From positions 1 to 48,748 of the forward strand of contig NZ_JAAFGZ010000023.1 in NCBI RefSeq assembly GCF_010365105.1: a stretch of 48,748 bases of DNA, read 5' to 3'. This document shows positions 7,762-15,785 of the stretch, one piece after another (within the stretch, counting starts at the first letter, position 1; each line of letters starts with the position of its first letter). This DNA comes from Polaromonas sp. Lineage in GTDB: Bacteria > Pseudomonadota > Gammaproteobacteria > Burkholderiales > Burkholderiaceae_C. Made by a program: the position numbers and the translations under genes. A model generated the notes under the pieces. The model was not told where the DNA came from, did not search any database, and saw only the letters and a program-made list of their open reading frames with translations.

Positions 7762-8922
7762 GTGAAGACATTTCCAAGATCCACGCAACGCCCAGCGCTG
7801 CGCAAAGCGCGCAGCGCGGCTGCACTTTCCGCACTGCTGGCTGCCAGCCTGCTGGCAGGCTGCTCCACGATACGGGACACCATGGAAGGCGAGCGGGTCG
7901 ATTACAAGTCAAGTGGCACCAAAGGCCCTTCGCTTGATGTGCCGCCCGACCTGACGCAGCTCAGCCGCGACACCCGCTACGTGGTACCGGGCACGGCCGT
8001 CAGCGCCAGCAGCTACCAGATCGGCCAGCCGGCGCAGGCCGTTACCACGGCGGCCGCTGCTGTTGGCGACGTGCGCATTGAGCGCGCCGGCAACCAGCGC
8101 TGGCTGGTGGTCAATCGCCCAGCCGACAAGCTCTGGACGCCGGTGCGCGATTTCTGGCTGGAAAGCGGATTCCTGCTGGCACAGGACCAGGAAAACCTCG
8201 GCATCATGGAAACCGACTATGCCGAAAACCGAGCCAAGTTGCCACAGGATTTCATCCGCAATGCCCTGGGCAAGGTCTTTGACAGCCTGTACTCAACCGG
8301 CGAGCGCGACAAGTTTCGCACCCGCCTGGAGCGCCGTCCCGACGGCGGAACCGAAATCTACATCAGCCACCGCGGCATGGAAGAAATTGTCACCGGCAGC
8401 AAGGGCGGTGGCAATTCGGCCGGCGGCGACGGCACGATCTGGCAGCCGCGCCCGACCGATCCCGAACTCGAAGCGGAGTTCCTGCGCCGCCTGATGGTCA
8501 AGCTGGGCGTGACGCAGGAGCAGTCCAAGGCGCTGATTGCCGCCGGTGCCACGACGCAGACATCGCGCATCGCCATGCTCAACAACCTGCCCGTGGTACA
8601 AATCGACGAAGGCTTCGAGCGCGCCTGGCGACGGGTTGGCCTGGCGCTGGACCGCACCGGCTTTACCGTCGAGGACCGCGACCGCAGCCAGGGCACCTAC
8701 TTCGTGCGTTATGTCGAGCCAACCGCCAACAAGGGCGAACCGGGCTTTTTCAGCAAGCTGTTCAGCGGCTCGGCTGCGACCGTCATGCCGTTGAAATACC
8801 GCATTTCGGTCAAGAGCGAAGGTGAAAAGAGCACGGTTTCTGTCCTGAATGCCCAGGGAACGCCCGAGTCGTCTGCCAATGCCCAGCGCATTGTCAAGGT
8901 GATTGCCGACGATCTGAAGTAA
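7762..8922 (+). CDS. bamC: outer-membrane assembly lipoprotein BamC
   Basis: BamC is a lipoprotein of the BAM complex that inserts beta-barrel proteins in the outer membrane. The 386-residue product has a basic N-terminus, a hydrophobic stretch and the lipobox LLAGC (acylated Cys34). The conserved unstructured segment YKSSGTKGPSLDVPPDL follows, which in BamC binds BamD. Two helix-grip domains make up the rest. It starts with GTG, supported by AAGGGAA 5-7 bases upstream. It lies directly after dapA. Confidence 0.93.
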   Translation: MKTFPRSTQRPALRKARSAAALSALLAASLLAGCSTIRDTMEGERVDYKSSGTKGPSLDVPPDLTQLSRDTRYVVPGTAVSASSYQIGQPAQAVTTAAAAVGDVRIERAGNQRWLVVNRPADKLWTPVRDFWLESGFLLAQDQENLGIMETDYAENRAKLPQDFIRNALGKVFDSLYSTGERDKFRTRLERRPDGGTEIYISHRGMEEIVTGSKGGGNSAGGDGTIWQPRPTDPELEAEFLRRLMVKLGVTQEQSKALIAAGATTQTSRIAMLNNLPVVQIDEGFERAWRRVGLALDRTGFTVEDRDRSQGTYFVRYVEPTANKGEPGFFSKLFSGSAATVMPLKYRISVKSEGEKSTVSVLNAQGTPESSANAQRIVKVIADDLK

Positions 8923-8963
8923 GCATTTGCCAAGGCAGCGCACCAGCAAGCAGTTGATCGACA

Positions 8964-9737
8964 GTGTTGCGATTCAGGAGTCTGGGCAGCGGCAGCGGCG
9001 GCAACGCCACACTGGTGGAAGCAAGCGGCCTGCTGCCCTTTCGCCTGCTGGTGGATTGTGGCCTGGGCATTCGTCAACTCGCAGTTCGCCTGGCCCAGGC
9101 CGGGCTGCTGCCGGAAGACCTCGATGCGGTGTTCATCACCCACGAGCATGGCGACCACATTGGATGCGCGCATACACTGGCGCTGCGCTACCGGATTCCG
9201 GTATGGATGAGCCAGGGAACGCATTCGGCGATTGGCTCGCCTGACTTTGACGGCTTGCTGCATATCGCGCGGGACGCCAAGGCGATTGACCTGGGCGGCC
9301 TTGAGATCATGCCTTTCACCGTTCCACACGATGCCCGGGAGCCGCTGCAGCTCAGCTGCACCGATGGCTCGGCCAAGCTGGGCATTCTGACCGACCTGGG
9401 CCATGCAACGTCGCATGTGATGGCGCATCTGCAGACCTGCCACGCCCTGCTGCTGGAATCCAATCACGACACCGACCTCTTGGACCAGTCCGCGTACCCG
9501 CCTTTTTTGAAGCGACGGGTGGGCGGCGATTATGGCCATTTGTCGAACACGGCGGCCGCCGCCATTGCGAGCGCCGTGACCCATGGCGGCTTGAAGCACC
9601 TGGTGGCGGCACACTTGAGCACCCAAAACAACCGGCCCGGTCTGGTCCAGGATGTGCTCTCCAACGCCCTGGGCTGCCAGCCCGGCGACATCGTGGTCGC
9701 CGGGCCGGCCAGCGGCACGCCCTGGCTGCAGCTTTGA
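8964..9737 (+). CDS. MBL-fold metallohydrolase (YycJ/WalJ-like)
   Basis: This 257-residue cytoplasmic enzyme has the metallo-beta-lactamase fold. The metal motif is THEHGDHIG (HxHxDH), with a further aspartate in ILTDLGHAT and a late histidine in VAAHLST. The start SLGSGSGGNATLV and the tail with NNRPG resemble the YycJ/WalJ group, proposed to be 5' to 3' nucleases, but the substrate here is unproven. The start used is GTG; the following TTG is also possible. It ends just before a strong bidirectional terminator and is the last gene of the dapA group. Confidence 0.87.
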   Translation: MLRFRSLGSGSGGNATLVEASGLLPFRLLVDCGLGIRQLAVRLAQAGLLPEDLDAVFITHEHGDHIGCAHTLALRYRIPVWMSQGTHSAIGSPDFDGLLHIARDAKAIDLGGLEIMPFTVPHDAREPLQLSCTDGSAKLGILTDLGHATSHVMAHLQTCHALLLESNHDTDLLDQSAYPPFLKRRVGGDYGHLSNTAAAAIASAVTHGGLKHLVAAHLSTQNNRPGLVQDVLSNALGCQPGDIVVAGPASGTPWLQL

Positions 9738-9747
9738 GCCGGCCATG

Positions 9748-9775
9748 AAAAAAGCCGCCCGGAGGCGGCTTTTTT
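9748..9775. terminator. bidirectional rho-independent terminator
   Basis: GCCGCC-CGGA-GGCGGC forms a 6-bp GC stem flanked by six A on one side and six T on the other. It serves the hydrolase gene (plus) and the lipoprotein gene (minus), which converge here. Confidence 0.92.
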
Positions 9776-9790
9776 GGGAATCAGGAAAAC

Positions 9791-10066
9791 TTACTTCGCA
9801 GAAGATGCAGCGGCATCGGCGGAAGTAGCAGCGCTGCCAGCAGCAGAAGCTGCGTCGGTAGCGGCGCCAACAGCGGCATTGGCCGATTCGGCAGCAGCAG
9901 AAGCGGCGCCGGTGGCAGCTGCAGCTGCGGCGGTGGCGGAAGGGGTTTCTGCAGGAACGACAACGACGGAAGGAGCAGGTGCAGGCGCAACGACTTCTTC
10001 TTTTTTACCGCAGGCGGCCAGGGCAACAGCAGCAACGATGGCAGCCAGTACGAGGGACTTGTTCAT
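9791..10066 (-). CDS. small alanine-rich lipoprotein
   Basis: This is a 91-residue predicted lipoprotein. The N-terminus MNKSLVLAAIVAAVALAACG has a signal peptide and lipobox ALAAC (Cys19), followed by a charged KKEE. A short Pro-rich linker comes next, and then about 45 residues almost wholly of Ala, Ser, Thr and Gly with Asp/Glu at intervals. Such a segment could be a helix or a disordered spacer. No family with a known function is recognised. It has its own leader, with an 18-bp perfect palindrome 30 bases upstream and a TATAAT further up, and its own terminator, so it is monocistronic. Confidence 0.75.
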   Translation of the reverse strand: MNKSLVLAAIVAAVALAACGKKEEVVAPAPAPSVVVVPAETPSATAAAAAATGAASAAAESANAAVGAATDAASAAGSAATSADAAASSAK

Positions 10067-10095
10067 TTTTACGATCCTTGATGATATTTAAGAAA

Positions 10096-10113
10096 ACAAT
10101 TTCCGGAAATTGT
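10096..10113. promoter_or_regulatory. 18-bp perfect palindrome in lipoprotein leader
   Basis: ACAATTTCCGGAAATTGT is fully self-complementary. On the minus strand it is followed by TTTTCTT, so as RNA it could form a weak terminator-like hairpin; as DNA it could be an operator. It lies 30 bases before the lipoprotein ATG. Confidence 0.55.
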
Positions 10114-10191
10114 CAAAACTTCAAGCTCAAAAATTCGAGCAGTGTCCTGACCTGTGAGGAAAGGACTCGAGCTCTTTCTACGCAGCCTCAA

Positions 10192-10197
10192 ATTATA
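10192..10197 (-). promoter_or_regulatory. -10 element for the Ala-rich lipoprotein
   Basis: TATAAT on the minus strand, with TTTCCA 18 bases upstream as a weak -35 (4 of 6). This gives a leader of roughly 120 bases that contains the palindrome at 10096-10113. Confidence 0.45.
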
Positions 10198-10277
10198 TGC
10201 TGCCGAGCACAAGCATGGAAACCCTTAAACGCTCAAAATAAGCTATCGGACAACGGTCTGCAACCGGAAAACCACAC

Positions 10278-10790
10278 TTACAAGCCCAAAACGGTCGCAG
10301 GAAAACCCGCCGAACTGGCCAAAAGGTGCTCGTTGAGGCGCTCTTTCAAAACTCTGCAATGGGCCATGTCGGCACCGGCAACACCTGTGCAGCGCGGGCT
10401 ATCCAGCCGCTCAAACACCCACGCCGGGCTCCAGAACGCGCTGGGCAGACAGCCCGCTGAAGCCGCACCACTCTTGCGGCACTCGACCACATGCGCCCAG
10501 GTCCGCCGCCAAGTGACGAAACGCGCATGCTTGCGTAAAACGATATCGTAATGCTCGGCCAGCAGCGTGAGCTTGCGGCCGCTTCCCGCCCAGTCATTCA
10601 GCGCCTGCGTCACGGCGCGCTCGCCCAGTGGCCAGTCGGCGAAGTCCGGATCGCACCAGATCATTTCGCGCCAGCCCTGCGCTGCGGCTGCCGCCATGGC
10701 CTGCCGAACCAGTTCGGCGAATTCGCTGCGGCCGCTGAAACGGCCTTCGGGCAGCATTGAAGGGACTGCACCTGCTTGTTCGGATGTCAT
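10278..10790 (-). CDS. conserved-looking hypothetical protein
   Basis: This is a 170-residue soluble protein with no signal peptide or membrane segment. Features include SEFAELVRQAMAAAAAQGWREM, a WCDPDFADWPLGERAV segment, LTLLAEHYDIVLRKHARFVTWRR and two Cys in the second half. The Asp-rich DPDFADW and the His/Arg-rich RKHARFVTWRR are the most conserved-looking parts. I do not assign a function. It lies 37 bases downstream of the RoxA gene on the same strand, so it may be co-transcribed with it. Confidence 0.65.
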   Translation of the reverse strand: MTSEQAGAVPSMLPEGRFSGRSEFAELVRQAMAAAAAQGWREMIWCDPDFADWPLGERAVTQALNDWAGSGRKLTLLAEHYDIVLRKHARFVTWRRTWAHVVECRKSGAASAGCLPSAFWSPAWVFERLDSPRCTGVAGADMAHCRVLKERLNEHLLASSAGFPATVLGL

Positions 10791-10827
10791 GAAGCCTGCT
10801 CCTTGAATTCAGCCGAAGTGCCGACCT

Positions 10828-12057
10828 TCAGCCCTTGCTAGAGAGCGAGGGCTCGTTTTGCTGGAGCCAGCCGGCTTCAAGCCAGTCGCCCAGCAGGGCA
10901 ATGGCGCTTTTACTGGCCTTGCGCAAATCGCTCGCGGCCAGGTGGCGCTGGTTGGCCAGGCGCTGCATCAAGACGGCATCGGCGCCCTTGGCCCGGTAGC
11001 TTTCGCCATTGATGAAGAGGTGCTCGCTGTCATACATCATGCGGGTACGCGCATCGAGCGCAATGCCTGTCTGGCCGGCCTTGGCGGCTTCGCCATCCCA
11101 AGCCTGTTCGGGTTCGTCAAACCAGATGCCGGGTTTGGGCTCGGACATGGATTCGCCCAGCGCGCACGCCAGCGCCAGCGGGTCGTTGAGCGCTTCAAGC
11201 ACCGCCTGCCGGGCAAAATCCGCCAGGCCGGCCGGCATGGCGGCCGGTGTTTCGGTGGCAGGCTGCGCCGGGTCGCGGTACATGCGCTTGGGAACGGCGC
11301 GCGCGCCTTCGCTTTCTTCGTCACACGATTCGGCGGCGTCCTCGCCCATTTCAGCCAGCCGGTGCAGCAGGTCGGCTGTCAGTTCGCCCTCCACCGGGCA
11401 GCGAAAGCCGATCGAATACGTCATGCAGTCAGCAGGCTTTCCATCCGGCCCGATGCTGGCCTCGGCAATGCCGTCATGGGCATAGCGCGGCGGCAGGTAG
11501 AGCATGTCGCCAGCCTCCAGCACGAATTCCTCGTCGGCTTCGAAATTTTGCAGGATTTTCAGCGGCACGCCCGGCTGCAGTGAAAAGTCTTTCTGCTTGC
11601 CGATTTTCCAGCGCCGGCGCCCGCTGGCCTGGAACAAGAACACGTCGTAGCTGTCAAAATGCGGCCCCACGCCGCCGCCCGGCGTGGCAAACGAGATCAT
11701 CAGGTCATCCATGCGCGCATCGGGAACGAAACGGAATTGCTGCAGCAGCGCATGGCCGGCAGGTTCATGCAAATCCACGCCCTGAACCAGCAAGGTCCAG
11801 CCTTGCTGGCCCAGCGGCGGCAGGCTTCGGGTGGCAAACGGCCCTTTCTTCAGTGTCCAGCCATTGTCCTGCTGGACGATCAGGCGCGACTCGACCTCTT
11901 CCCGCGAAGCCAGCCTGGCCAGCGCGGCGCGGCTGAGAAAAGGCTGATAACCGGAAATGGCCTGGCGCACCAGCAAGGGCTTTTTCTGCCAGTGGCGGCG
12001 CATGAACTGGGCGGGGGTGAGACCGGCGAGAAGGGAGAGGGGCTGATTGACATCCAT
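10828..12057 (-). CDS. roxA: ribosomal protein uL16 3-hydroxylase (RoxA/YcfD family)
   Basis: This is a JmjC-type, Fe(II)/2-oxoglutarate-dependent oxygenase of 409 residues. In E. coli the homologue hydroxylates an arginine of ribosomal protein L16. The N-terminus FMRRHWQKKPLLVR is typical (RHWQKRP in YcfD). The iron ligands are HFDSYD (His133, Asp135) and a later His194 in PPRYAHDG, and RRWKIG carries the likely 2-oxoglutarate-binding basic residues. The C-terminal half holds the dimerisation and winged-helix regions. It is divergent from the SlyD-like gene with only 14 bases between the ATGs, which lie in one palindrome. Confidence 0.88.
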   Translation of the reverse strand: MDVNQPLSLLAGLTPAQFMRRHWQKKPLLVRQAISGYQPFLSRAALARLASREEVESRLIVQQDNGWTLKKGPFATRSLPPLGQQGWTLLVQGVDLHEPAGHALLQQFRFVPDARMDDLMISFATPGGGVGPHFDSYDVFLFQASGRRRWKIGKQKDFSLQPGVPLKILQNFEADEEFVLEAGDMLYLPPRYAHDGIAEASIGPDGKPADCMTYSIGFRCPVEGELTADLLHRLAEMGEDAAESCDEESEGARAVPKRMYRDPAQPATETPAAMPAGLADFARQAVLEALNDPLALACALGESMSEPKPGIWFDEPEQAWDGEAAKAGQTGIALDARTRMMYDSEHLFINGESYRAKGADAVLMQRLANQRHLAASDLRKASKSAIALLGDWLEAGWLQQNEPSLSSKG

Positions 12058-12074
12058 GGGACAATTGTCCGATG
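12055..12074. promoter_or_regulatory. near-perfect palindrome spanning two divergent start codons
   Basis: CATGGGACAATTGTCCGATG reads almost the same on both strands (only the fourth pair breaks symmetry), with a perfect 12-bp core GGACAATTGTCC. Both outer triplets are start codons: roxA on the minus strand and slyD on the plus strand. The core offers GGA about 10 bases upstream of each ATG as a possible weak ribosome binding site. Confidence 0.8.
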
Positions 12075-12596
12075 AAAATCACCCCGCAATGCGTCGTTGC
12101 CCTGACTTGGACGCTGAAAGACACTTTGGGCGATGTACTGGACGAACTGGACGAGCCGGTCGAGTTCCTGCTCGGCGGCAAGGACCTGCTGGCCAGCATC
12201 GAGGAAGCGCTGCTCGGCCATGCGGCCGGCGACACGCTGGAGTTGCACCTGGAGCCTGAAAATGCCTTTGGCGACTACGACGAGAACCTGGTGTTCCTTG
12301 AGCCGCGCAGAATTTTTCCGGCTGAACTCGAAGAAGGCATGACCTTTGACGGCGCGGCCATGCCGGCAGGCGCCACCGCGCAGATTCCATCCGAGCACAT
12401 CTACACCGTGACCGACATCTACCCCGAGCATGTGGTGCTGGACGGCAACCACCCGCTGGGGGGCATTGCCATCCGGCTGGCGCTGAAGGTCGAATCGGTG
12501 CGCGAGGCTACCGAGTCGGAAATCGGCCAAGGTTCGCTGGGCACCGGGTTTTTCAAGCTGGAGTCCACGGCGAGCGGCAACGGCACACTGCACTGA
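12072..12596 (+). CDS. slyD: FKBP-type peptidyl-prolyl isomerase, SlyD family
   Basis: This is a 174-residue cytoplasmic prolyl isomerase and chaperone. The FKBP core with the inserted chaperone flap of SlyD is recognisable: GKDLLASIEEALLGHAAGD, then GDYDENLVFLEPRRIF, and HVVLDGNHPLGG, which in SlyD is VVVDGNHMLAG. It lacks the long His/Cys-rich nickel-binding tail of E. coli SlyD, so a role in nickel insertion is less likely. Its promoter must lie inside the divergent roxA gene, because only 14 bases separate the two starts. It ends at a shared terminator. Confidence 0.85.
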   Translation: MKITPQCVVALTWTLKDTLGDVLDELDEPVEFLLGGKDLLASIEEALLGHAAGDTLELHLEPENAFGDYDENLVFLEPRRIFPAELEEGMTFDGAAMPAGATAQIPSEHIYTVTDIYPEHVVLDGNHPLGGIAIRLALKVESVREATESEIGQGSLGTGFFKLESTASGNGTLH

Positions 12597-12624
12597 AAAG
12601 CGCTACTGCTATCTACTGGCCCAT

Positions 12625-12664
12625 AAAAAAGCGGCGCCACAGATCAAACTGCGGCGCCGCTTTT
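12625..12664. terminator. bidirectional rho-independent terminator
   Basis: GCGGCGCC and GGCGCCGC form an 8-bp stem with a 14-base loop, flanked by six A and four T. It lies between the converging SlyD and glycine-zipper genes. Confidence 0.88.
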
Positions 12665-12683
12665 GCGTCAGGCTGCCTGCGAA

Positions 12684-13277
12684 TCAGTAGCGGAACAGCT
12701 GGTTGTTCTGGATCCTGACGCGGTCGCCGATGCGCAATTCGCCGGTGGCCGGCACGTCATAGGCACGTGCGCCGCCGTTGTCCAGCTGGACGGTGACGCG
12801 GTAGGTCTGGCTGACGTTGGCATTGCGGTTGTTGTTCTGGATCGCATTGCCGGCCACGGCGCCGCCAACGGCGCCGGCAATCGTGGCAAAGTCGCGCCCG
12901 CTGCCGCCGCCGATCTGGCGACCCACCACCGCGCCGGCAACACCGCCCAGCACCGCGCCGAGGCCGGGACCTTGCGCCTGCGGCTGGTTCTGGAACACCT
13001 CGATGTTGTTGACACGGCCGTATTCCACGTAATTGCCTTGCGGGTTCTGGGTTGGGTACTGCGTTTGCCCCGGGTACTGGGGTTGCGCCGGATATTGCGA
13101 CTGCGTGGGGTACTGGTTCGGATACTGGCTGGGGTATGGGCTCTGGCCCGGGTACGCTGGCGCCGGATACGACGACATCTGGCCCTGGTTGTCCATGGGC
13201 ACCGTGCCGCAGGCGGCCAGACCGGCCAGAACAAGCACTGAAGCGGTCACTGAGACAAAGCGGGAAATACGGCGCAT
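12684..13277 (-). CDS. glycine-zipper outer-membrane lipoprotein
   Basis: This 197-residue lipoprotein has a signal peptide and lipobox LAGLAACG (Cys23). Residues of about 35-80 form a Tyr-Pro-Gln-rich repetitive stretch with units like YPGQ, YPSQ, YPNQ and YPTQ, probably extended in the periplasm. A glycine-zipper 2TM domain follows (GLGAVLGGVAGAVVGRQIG and FATIAGAVGGAVAGNAI), as in the 17-kDa antigen/SlyB group. The C-terminus is a small beta domain (TYRVTVQLDNGG, LRIGDRVRI). AGGAG lies 6 bases before the ATG. A long hairpin sits in the leader. The role is probably in envelope integrity; the exact function is unknown. Confidence 0.85.
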   Translation of the reverse strand: MRRISRFVSVTASVLVLAGLAACGTVPMDNQGQMSSYPAPAYPGQSPYPSQYPNQYPTQSQYPAQPQYPGQTQYPTQNPQGNYVEYGRVNNIEVFQNQPQAQGPGLGAVLGGVAGAVVGRQIGGGSGRDFATIAGAVGGAVAGNAIQNNNRNANVSQTYRVTVQLDNGGARAYDVPATGELRIGDRVRIQNNQLFRY

Positions 13278-13303
13278 GGAATTCTCCTGGATGAAGTCAT
13301 TGA

Positions 13304-13357
13304 GATTCCGTCCTGCCTGGGCTTTTCTTTTTTAATTCAGCCAGGCATGAAGGAATC
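13304..13357 (-). promoter_or_regulatory. long two-tier hairpin in the lipoprotein leader
   Basis: GATTCC (13304-13309) pairs with GGAATC (13352-13357), and TGCCTGG (13314-13320) with CCAGGCA (13341-13347), separated by symmetric 4-base bulges and a 20-base A/T-rich loop. It lies 26 bases before the glycine-zipper ATG, so as RNA it could affect translation or stability. Confidence 0.5.
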
Positions 13358-13486
13358 TGAAGCCCTGATTTGAAAGGCAGATCACTGGTTTTTAGGTCAG
13401 GTCCGTAGCTTAGCGTGCGTGGGATGGTGCAATCAATGCGCGTAGGACAGACCTCACGCATGCCATGAGCCTGGAGCGGTGCCTGG

Positions 13487-13933
13487 TCAGGCTTTTCCGG
13501 TCGAGCCATAACCGCCCTCGCCCCGTTCGGTGGCGACGAATTCGCTCACCACATTGAATTGCGCCTGCACCACCGGAACGATCACCAGTTGGGCGATGCG
13601 CTCCATGGGCTCGATGGTGAAGGGCACGTCGCTCCGGTTCCAGGCGCTCACCATGAGCTGGCCCTGGTAGTCGCTGTCGATCAGCCCGACCAGGTTGCCC
13701 AGCACGATGCCGTGCTTGTGGCCCAGCCCGGAACGCGGCAGGATCATCGCGGCATAGCCGGGGTTGTGCAAATAAATCGCCAGGCCGGTAGGAATCAGTT
13801 GCCAGGCGTTGGCGCCCAGCGTCAGGGGCGCGTCCAGGCAGGCGCGCAGGTCCAGGCCGGCGCTGCCGGGCGTGGCATAGGCGGGCAGCTTGTCCTGAAG
13901 GCGCGGGTCGAGGATCTTGAGGTCGATGTTCAT
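13487..13933 (-). CDS. dut: deoxyuridine 5'-triphosphate nucleotidohydrolase
   Basis: dUTPase hydrolyses dUTP to dUMP, keeping uracil out of DNA and supplying dTMP synthesis. The 148-residue product has all five trimer motifs in order: [43 protein letters not shown] and [11 protein letters not shown]. The catalytic aspartate is in GLIDSD. The ATG at 13933 is chosen because the family starts here; a longer open frame upstream is the overlapping membrane-protein gene read in another frame. Start and upstream stop share ATGA. Confidence 0.97.
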   Translation of the reverse strand: MNIDLKILDPRLQDKLPAYATPGSAGLDLRACLDAPLTLGANAWQLIPTGLAIYLHNPGYAAMILPRSGLGHKHGIVLGNLVGLIDSDYQGQLMVSAWNRSDVPFTIEPMERIAQLVIVPVVQAQFNVVSEFVATERGEGGYGSTGKA

Positions 13934-14337
13934 GGCTTGTTTTTGGGACGGTTGGAGGGTACTTTTCGGGCTTCTTCGGCTGCGCGTTTGGCCAGCGCGG
14001 CCATTTTGTCGACGAAAGCGCCCGGTGGCTGCGATCTCAAGCGGTAGATGAGCCAGGCGACATACACCGCAAGTATGGGAATGAACAAAAACCCGGCGCC
14101 GGGCACGAAGCGGCCCAGGATTTGCGTGGCGACCCACAGGCCGACGATCCATTTCACATGTCGCAGAAAAGGAATGCGCGCCACCGATTGCAGCCCCGCC
14201 GCCACCGACGGCAAGCCCGGAATCGCCATCGGCCCCCCAGACGCTGGTGCACTCCTGGCGACTGCCTGTGCGGCTGTCAGGCGCTCGACGTAGCGCACAA
14301 AGTCACCGTCAGGCGGGGTGTTCGAAGGCTGCATCAT
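13930..14337 (-). CDS. small two-helix membrane protein between coaBC and dut
   Basis: This is a 135-residue protein of unknown function. Residues of about 63-78 and 83-98 are hydrophobic ([17 protein letters not shown] and [17 protein letters not shown]) and probably make a helical hairpin. The N-terminal 50 residues are Ala/Pro/Ser-rich and the C-terminus is basic ([19 protein letters not shown]). It overlaps coaBC upstream and dut downstream, each by an ATGA junction, so all three are probably translated together. I do not recognise the family. Confidence 0.75.
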   Translation of the reverse strand: MMQPSNTPPDGDFVRYVERLTAAQAVARSAPASGGPMAIPGLPSVAAGLQSVARIPFLRHVKWIVGLWVATQILGRFVPGAGFLFIPILAVYVAWLIYRLRSQPPGAFVDKMAALAKRAAEEARKVPSNRPKNKP

Positions 14338-15617
14338 GAGAGCGTGGTGTTCTGCCCGGCGGGCGCATGGGTTTGAATCCGGCGGGCAATCTCGCCGACC
14401 AGCCGCTGCGCCAGCGAGCGCTTGGACGCCCGGGGCAATTCAAGGCTGCCCTGCGCGTCAATCAGCAGCAGGGCATTGTCGTCCTGGCCAAAGGTGTCGG
14501 GGCCGATGTTGCCGACCAGCAGCGGCACCTGCTTGCGCAAGCGTTTGGCCTGCGCGTTTTCCAGCAGATCGTGGCTTTCCGCCGCAAAGCCGACGCAAAA
14601 CAGCCGGCCGGCCTGCGCCGCTGGCGAGCAGGCCACGCTGGCCAGGATGTCGGTGTTTTCGGTAAAGGCCAGCTGCGGCGCCTGGCCAGAGCCGTCCTTC
14701 TTGATTTTTTGCATCGACGGGTCGGCCGGCCGCCAGTCGGCCACCGCCGCCGTTGCTATGAAAATACTAGCTGACTGCGCCCGTCCAGCAACCGCAGAGA
14801 GCATGTTTGATGCAGATTTCACGTCGATTCGCGTGACGCCGCGCGGTGTGGCCAGGCTGACCGGTCCGGCCACCAGCGTGACCTCGGCACCGGCTTCGCG
14901 CGCGGCGCGGGCGATGGCAAAGCCCATCTTGCCGCTCGACAGGTTGGTGATGCCGCGCACCGGGTCGATGGCCTCGTAGGTCGGTCCGGCCGTGACCAGC
15001 ACGCGCTGGCCGTGCAGGACCTTGGGCGTGAAGAAGGCCATCAGGTCTTCGAGCAGTTCGGCCGGCTCCAGCATGCGGCCGTCGCCGGTTTCGCCGCAGG
15101 CCTGGAAACCCGTGCCGACGCCGAGCACCGTGGCGCCGTCCTGCGCCAGCTGCGCCAGGTTGCGCTGCGTCGCCGGGTGCGCGTACATCTCGCGGTTCAT
15201 CGCCGGCGCGACCAGCAGCGGCACCCGGTCCACGGGCCGCGCCAGGCACAGCAGGCTCAGCAGCTCGTCGGCGCGCCCCTGGACCAGCCGGGCGATGAAG
15301 TCGGCGCTGCACGGCGCAATCAAGATGGCATCGGCTTCGCGCGACAGGTTGATGTGCGCCATGGCGTTCGGCTCGCGGCCGTCCCACTGGTTCGAGTACA
15401 CCGGTCGGCCGCTCAGCGCCTGCATGGTGACCGGCGTGATGAACTGGGCGGCTGATTCGGTCATCACCACCTGGACCGTGGCGCCGGCCTTGATGAGCAG
15501 CCGGCACAGTTCGGCCGACTTGTAGCAGGCAATGCCGCCCGACATCCCGAGCACGATGTGTTTGCCGGCCAGCTCAAGGGCTTCGTTGCCGCCCGGTGCG
15601 TTTGCTTGATGTGTCAT
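14334..15617 (-). CDS. coaBC: bifunctional phosphopantothenoylcysteine decarboxylase/synthetase
   Basis: CoaBC makes 4'-phosphopantetheine in coenzyme A synthesis: CoaB couples cysteine to 4'-phosphopantothenate and CoaC decarboxylates the product. The 427-residue protein has the flavin-binding CoaC domain (LGMSGGIACYK, INLSREAD, APAMNREMY, CGETGDGRM). The CoaB domain follows (VTAGPTYEAIDPVRGITNLSSGKMG, AAVADWRP, KIKK). ATG 15617 is chosen because the domain begins 18 residues later; the open frame continues upstream without homology. A degenerate dispersed repeat encodes residues near AQSASIFIAT, just before AAVADWRP. It leads coaBC-membrane protein-dut. Confidence 0.96.
   Translation of the reverse strand: MTHQANAPGGNEALELAGKHIVLGMSGGIACYKSAELCRLLIKAGATVQVVMTESAAQFITPVTMQALSGRPVYSNQWDGREPNAMAHINLSREADAILIAPCSADFIARLVQGRADELLSLLCLARPVDRVPLLVAPAMNREMYAHPATQRNLAQLAQDGATVLGVGTGFQACGETGDGRMLEPAELLEDLMAFFTPKVLHGQRVLVTAGPTYEAIDPVRGITNLSSGKMGFAIARAAREAGAEVTLVAGPVSLATPRGVTRIDVKSASNMLSAVAGRAQSASIFIATAAVADWRPADPSMQKIKKDGSGQAPQLAFTENTDILASVACSPAAQAGRLFCVGFAAESHDLLENAQAKRLRKQVPLLVGNIGPDTFGQDDNALLLIDAQGSLELPRASKRSLAQRLVGEIARRIQTHAPAGQNTTLS
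14753..14780 (+). repeat. dispersed Comamonadaceae-type repeat inside coaBC
   Basis: TTGCTAT-GAAAATA-CTAGCTG-ACTGCGC matches the first half of the family seen best at 19679-19730, and the next bases contain CGTCCAGC, also present in the copy in miaA. The gene reads it in reverse and translates it as AQSASIFIAT. Confidence 0.6.
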
Positions 15618-15785
15618 GGCAGGCAATGTAGCAGTTTCAAGGTCCGCGCCAAAGCGCCATGCCCCATGCGGCCTTGTCTGACAACCGGGCGGTATTGCCG
15701 CTTTCAATCGGCCTGGTGGCAGCGCTCTAGCATTCAATTTCATGACCTGCCCTGCAGTCAAAAACCCCACCACAAGGAGCTTGCC

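Noticed and set aside
9791..10091. Plus-strand 105-codon Ala-rich frame (9774-10091) as the real gene
   Set aside because: The minus frame has a clear signal peptide and lipobox, its own leader and a terminator; the plus frame overlaps that terminator.
14034..14152. Upstream extension of the dut open frame
   Set aside because: Out-of-frame reading of the membrane-protein gene; Dut begins at MNIDL with an ATGA overlap.
15738..15770. Possible repeat remnant GCGCTCTAG before the PaoA-like gene
   Set aside because: Only a few bases match the dispersed family and the diagnostic ATAGCTG core is missing.
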